The notes beneath the pieces were generated by a model. The model ran no database searches, had not been told where the DNA came from, and saw only the letters and a list, made by a program, of their open reading frames with translations. 30,193 nt of DNA from UBA830 sp036339975 (GTDB lineage: Bacteria > Pseudomonadota > Alphaproteobacteria > MPNO01 > UBA830). Position numbers and translations under genes: made by a program. The stretch covers positions 1 to 30,193 of the forward strand of contig JAYYZV010000169.1 of the NCBI GenBank assembly GCA_036339975.1, given 5' to 3'. Positions 29,434 to 30,193 of the stretch are shown here, one piece after another (the stretch's first letter is position 1; each line of letters opens with the position of its first letter).

Positions 29434-30193
29434 ATGGAAAACCGGTGCGTGATACTGAACGCACGCCCTGTTGGCGTGCCGGGGGCAGATTTTTTCGACA
29501 TCGAAACCCGCCCGGTGCCGGACTTGAAGGAAGGTCAGTTCCTCGTCCGTAACCAGTATCTGTCCGTTGACCCCGCAATGCGCGGCTGGGTGAACGATGT
29601 CCCAAACTATTCTACACCCGTCCCGGTGGGGGCCGTTATGAGGGCTGTCTCAGTGGGGGAGGTCGTCGACAGCCGGCATCCGGACTTTAAGGAGACAGAT
29701 TTCGTATTGGGGGTGTTCGGCTGGCAGGACTATGCGATTAGTGATGGGTCTAATGTCATGCGTCGATTGCCGGAAGCGGACACCTCGCTTTCGCTGGCGC
29801 TGGGCGTGCTGGGACTGAATGGGTTGACAGCCTATTTCGGTCTTCTCGATTTGTGCGAACCTAAACCGGGAGAGACTATAGTAGTATCGACGGCAGCGGG
29901 TGCGGTCGGGTCATGTGTGGGTCAAATTGCCAGGATTAAAGGGTGTCGGACAGTGGGTATTGCTGGCGGGGCGGAAAAGGCCCGAAAGTGCATTGATGAA
30001 TTCGGGTACGACTACTCTATCGACTACAAGAACTCACGCGATTTGGACGCGGAACTGGCAGTGGCCTGTCCGGATGGGGCCGATATGTATTTTGACAATA
30101 CCTGCGGTCCGATCAGCGACGCGGTGTTCGGCCATCTCGCCCTTGGGGCGAGGATTGCAGTATGCGGTACCTCGAGTATTCAGGAATGGCTGC
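29434..30193 (+). CDS. NADP-dependent MDR reductase, LTB4DH/CurA type (3' end missing)
   Basis: The first 253 codons of a zinc-free medium-chain reductase of the leukotriene B4 dehydrogenase/curcumin reductase group, which reduces alpha,beta-unsaturated ketones and aldehydes with NADPH. The family N-terminus (ILNARPVGVPG, YLSVDPAMRGW) is clear. LGLNGLTAYFGL leads into the Rossmann motif VVSTAAGAVGS, and DMYFDNTCG follows. The frame is open to the right edge; full length would be about 330-340. The AAGGAGGA Shine-Dalgarno sequence is 13 bases from ATG 29434, slightly far, but no better start is seen. Co-directional with the ABM gene. The second MDR enzyme of the window (17215-18219) is from a different branch and is not a recent duplicate. 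Confidence 0.92.
   Translation, partial: MENRCVILNARPVGVPGADFFDIETRPVPDLKEGQFLVRNQYLSVDPAMRGWVNDVPNYSTPVPVGAVMRAVSVGEVVDSRHPDFKETDFVLGVFGWQDYAISDGSNVMRRLPEADTSLSLALGVLGLNGLTAYFGLLDLCEPKPGETIVVSTAAGAVGSCVGQIARIKGCRTVGIAGGAEKARKCIDEFGYDYSIDYKNSRDLDAELAVACPDGADMYFDNTCGPISDAVFGHLALGARIAVCGTSSIQEWL

Noticed and set aside
1..30193. CRISPR array, prophage, integron or insertion sequence
   Set aside because: No regular repeat-spacer pattern, transposase, integrase or terminal inverted repeats were seen.

Overview
The window looks like a chromosomal segment of an alphaproteobacterium. The evidence is a DUF2786 protein with a C-terminal HTH, the folE-hisI gene pair common in that class, an E. coli-type pyrC, and a broad oxidative/CoA catabolic gene set. 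G+C content is moderate by eye. I saw no rRNA, tRNA, CRISPR array, integrase or insertion sequence. The density is high, with about 25 genes in short operons that switch strand often. The exact taxon is an inference.

Layout: (1) 1-1818, minus: an SDR dehydrogenase followed by a VanA-type Rieske oxygenase that runs off the left edge. (2) 1952-2500: a DUF2786/HTH protein behind a promoter region full of inverted repeats. (3) 2707-4777, minus: a tight folE-hisI-MetE-core operon. (4) 5097-9484, plus, divergent from folE: a molybdopterin oxidoreductase and a fused four-cluster ferredoxin/NrfD membrane protein. The two overlap by GTGA and look like a PadBCD-like membrane redox complex. (5) 9528-11848: a GFA-family protein, a HisB/GmhB-like HAD phosphatase with a broken zinc site, and a family 2 glycosyltransferase. 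(6) 11931-14812, minus: an enoyl-CoA hydratase/isomerase and an ADP-forming acyl-CoA synthetase. (7) 14965-18219, plus, divergent from group 6: an HpcH/HpaI aldolase, an amidase-signature hydrolase and a quinone-oxidoreductase-like MDR enzyme. (8) 18396-21135: a GST, divergent from an alpha/beta hydrolase plus luciferase-like monooxygenase pair. (9) 21222-24895: a TfdA-like Fe(II)/2-oxoglutarate dioxygenase overlapping a polytopic membrane transporter, divergent from a UbiD decarboxylase. (10) 25044-30193: pyrC, a methylmalonate-semialdehyde dehydrogenase, a secreted PQQ sugar dehydrogenase, an ABM-domain protein and a partial second MDR reductase.

Taken together, the region reads as housekeeping genes (folE, hisI, pyrC) set among catabolic modules for aromatic or aryl-ether acids. 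The relevant activities are Rieske O-demethylation, TfdA-like ether or side-chain oxidation, UbiD (de)carboxylation, CoA ligation with a crotonase, flavin monooxygenation plus hydrolysis, and retro-aldol cleavage. That they form one pathway is a hypothesis. The least familiar parts are the Mo/FeS-NrfD complex, whose catalytic subunit lacks one expected cluster cysteine and whose ribosome-binding site lies inside a 10-bp inverted repeat; the TfdA/transporter/UbiD unit; and several well-formed candidate operators (before folE, before the DUF2786 gene, and between the ECH and aldolase operons).
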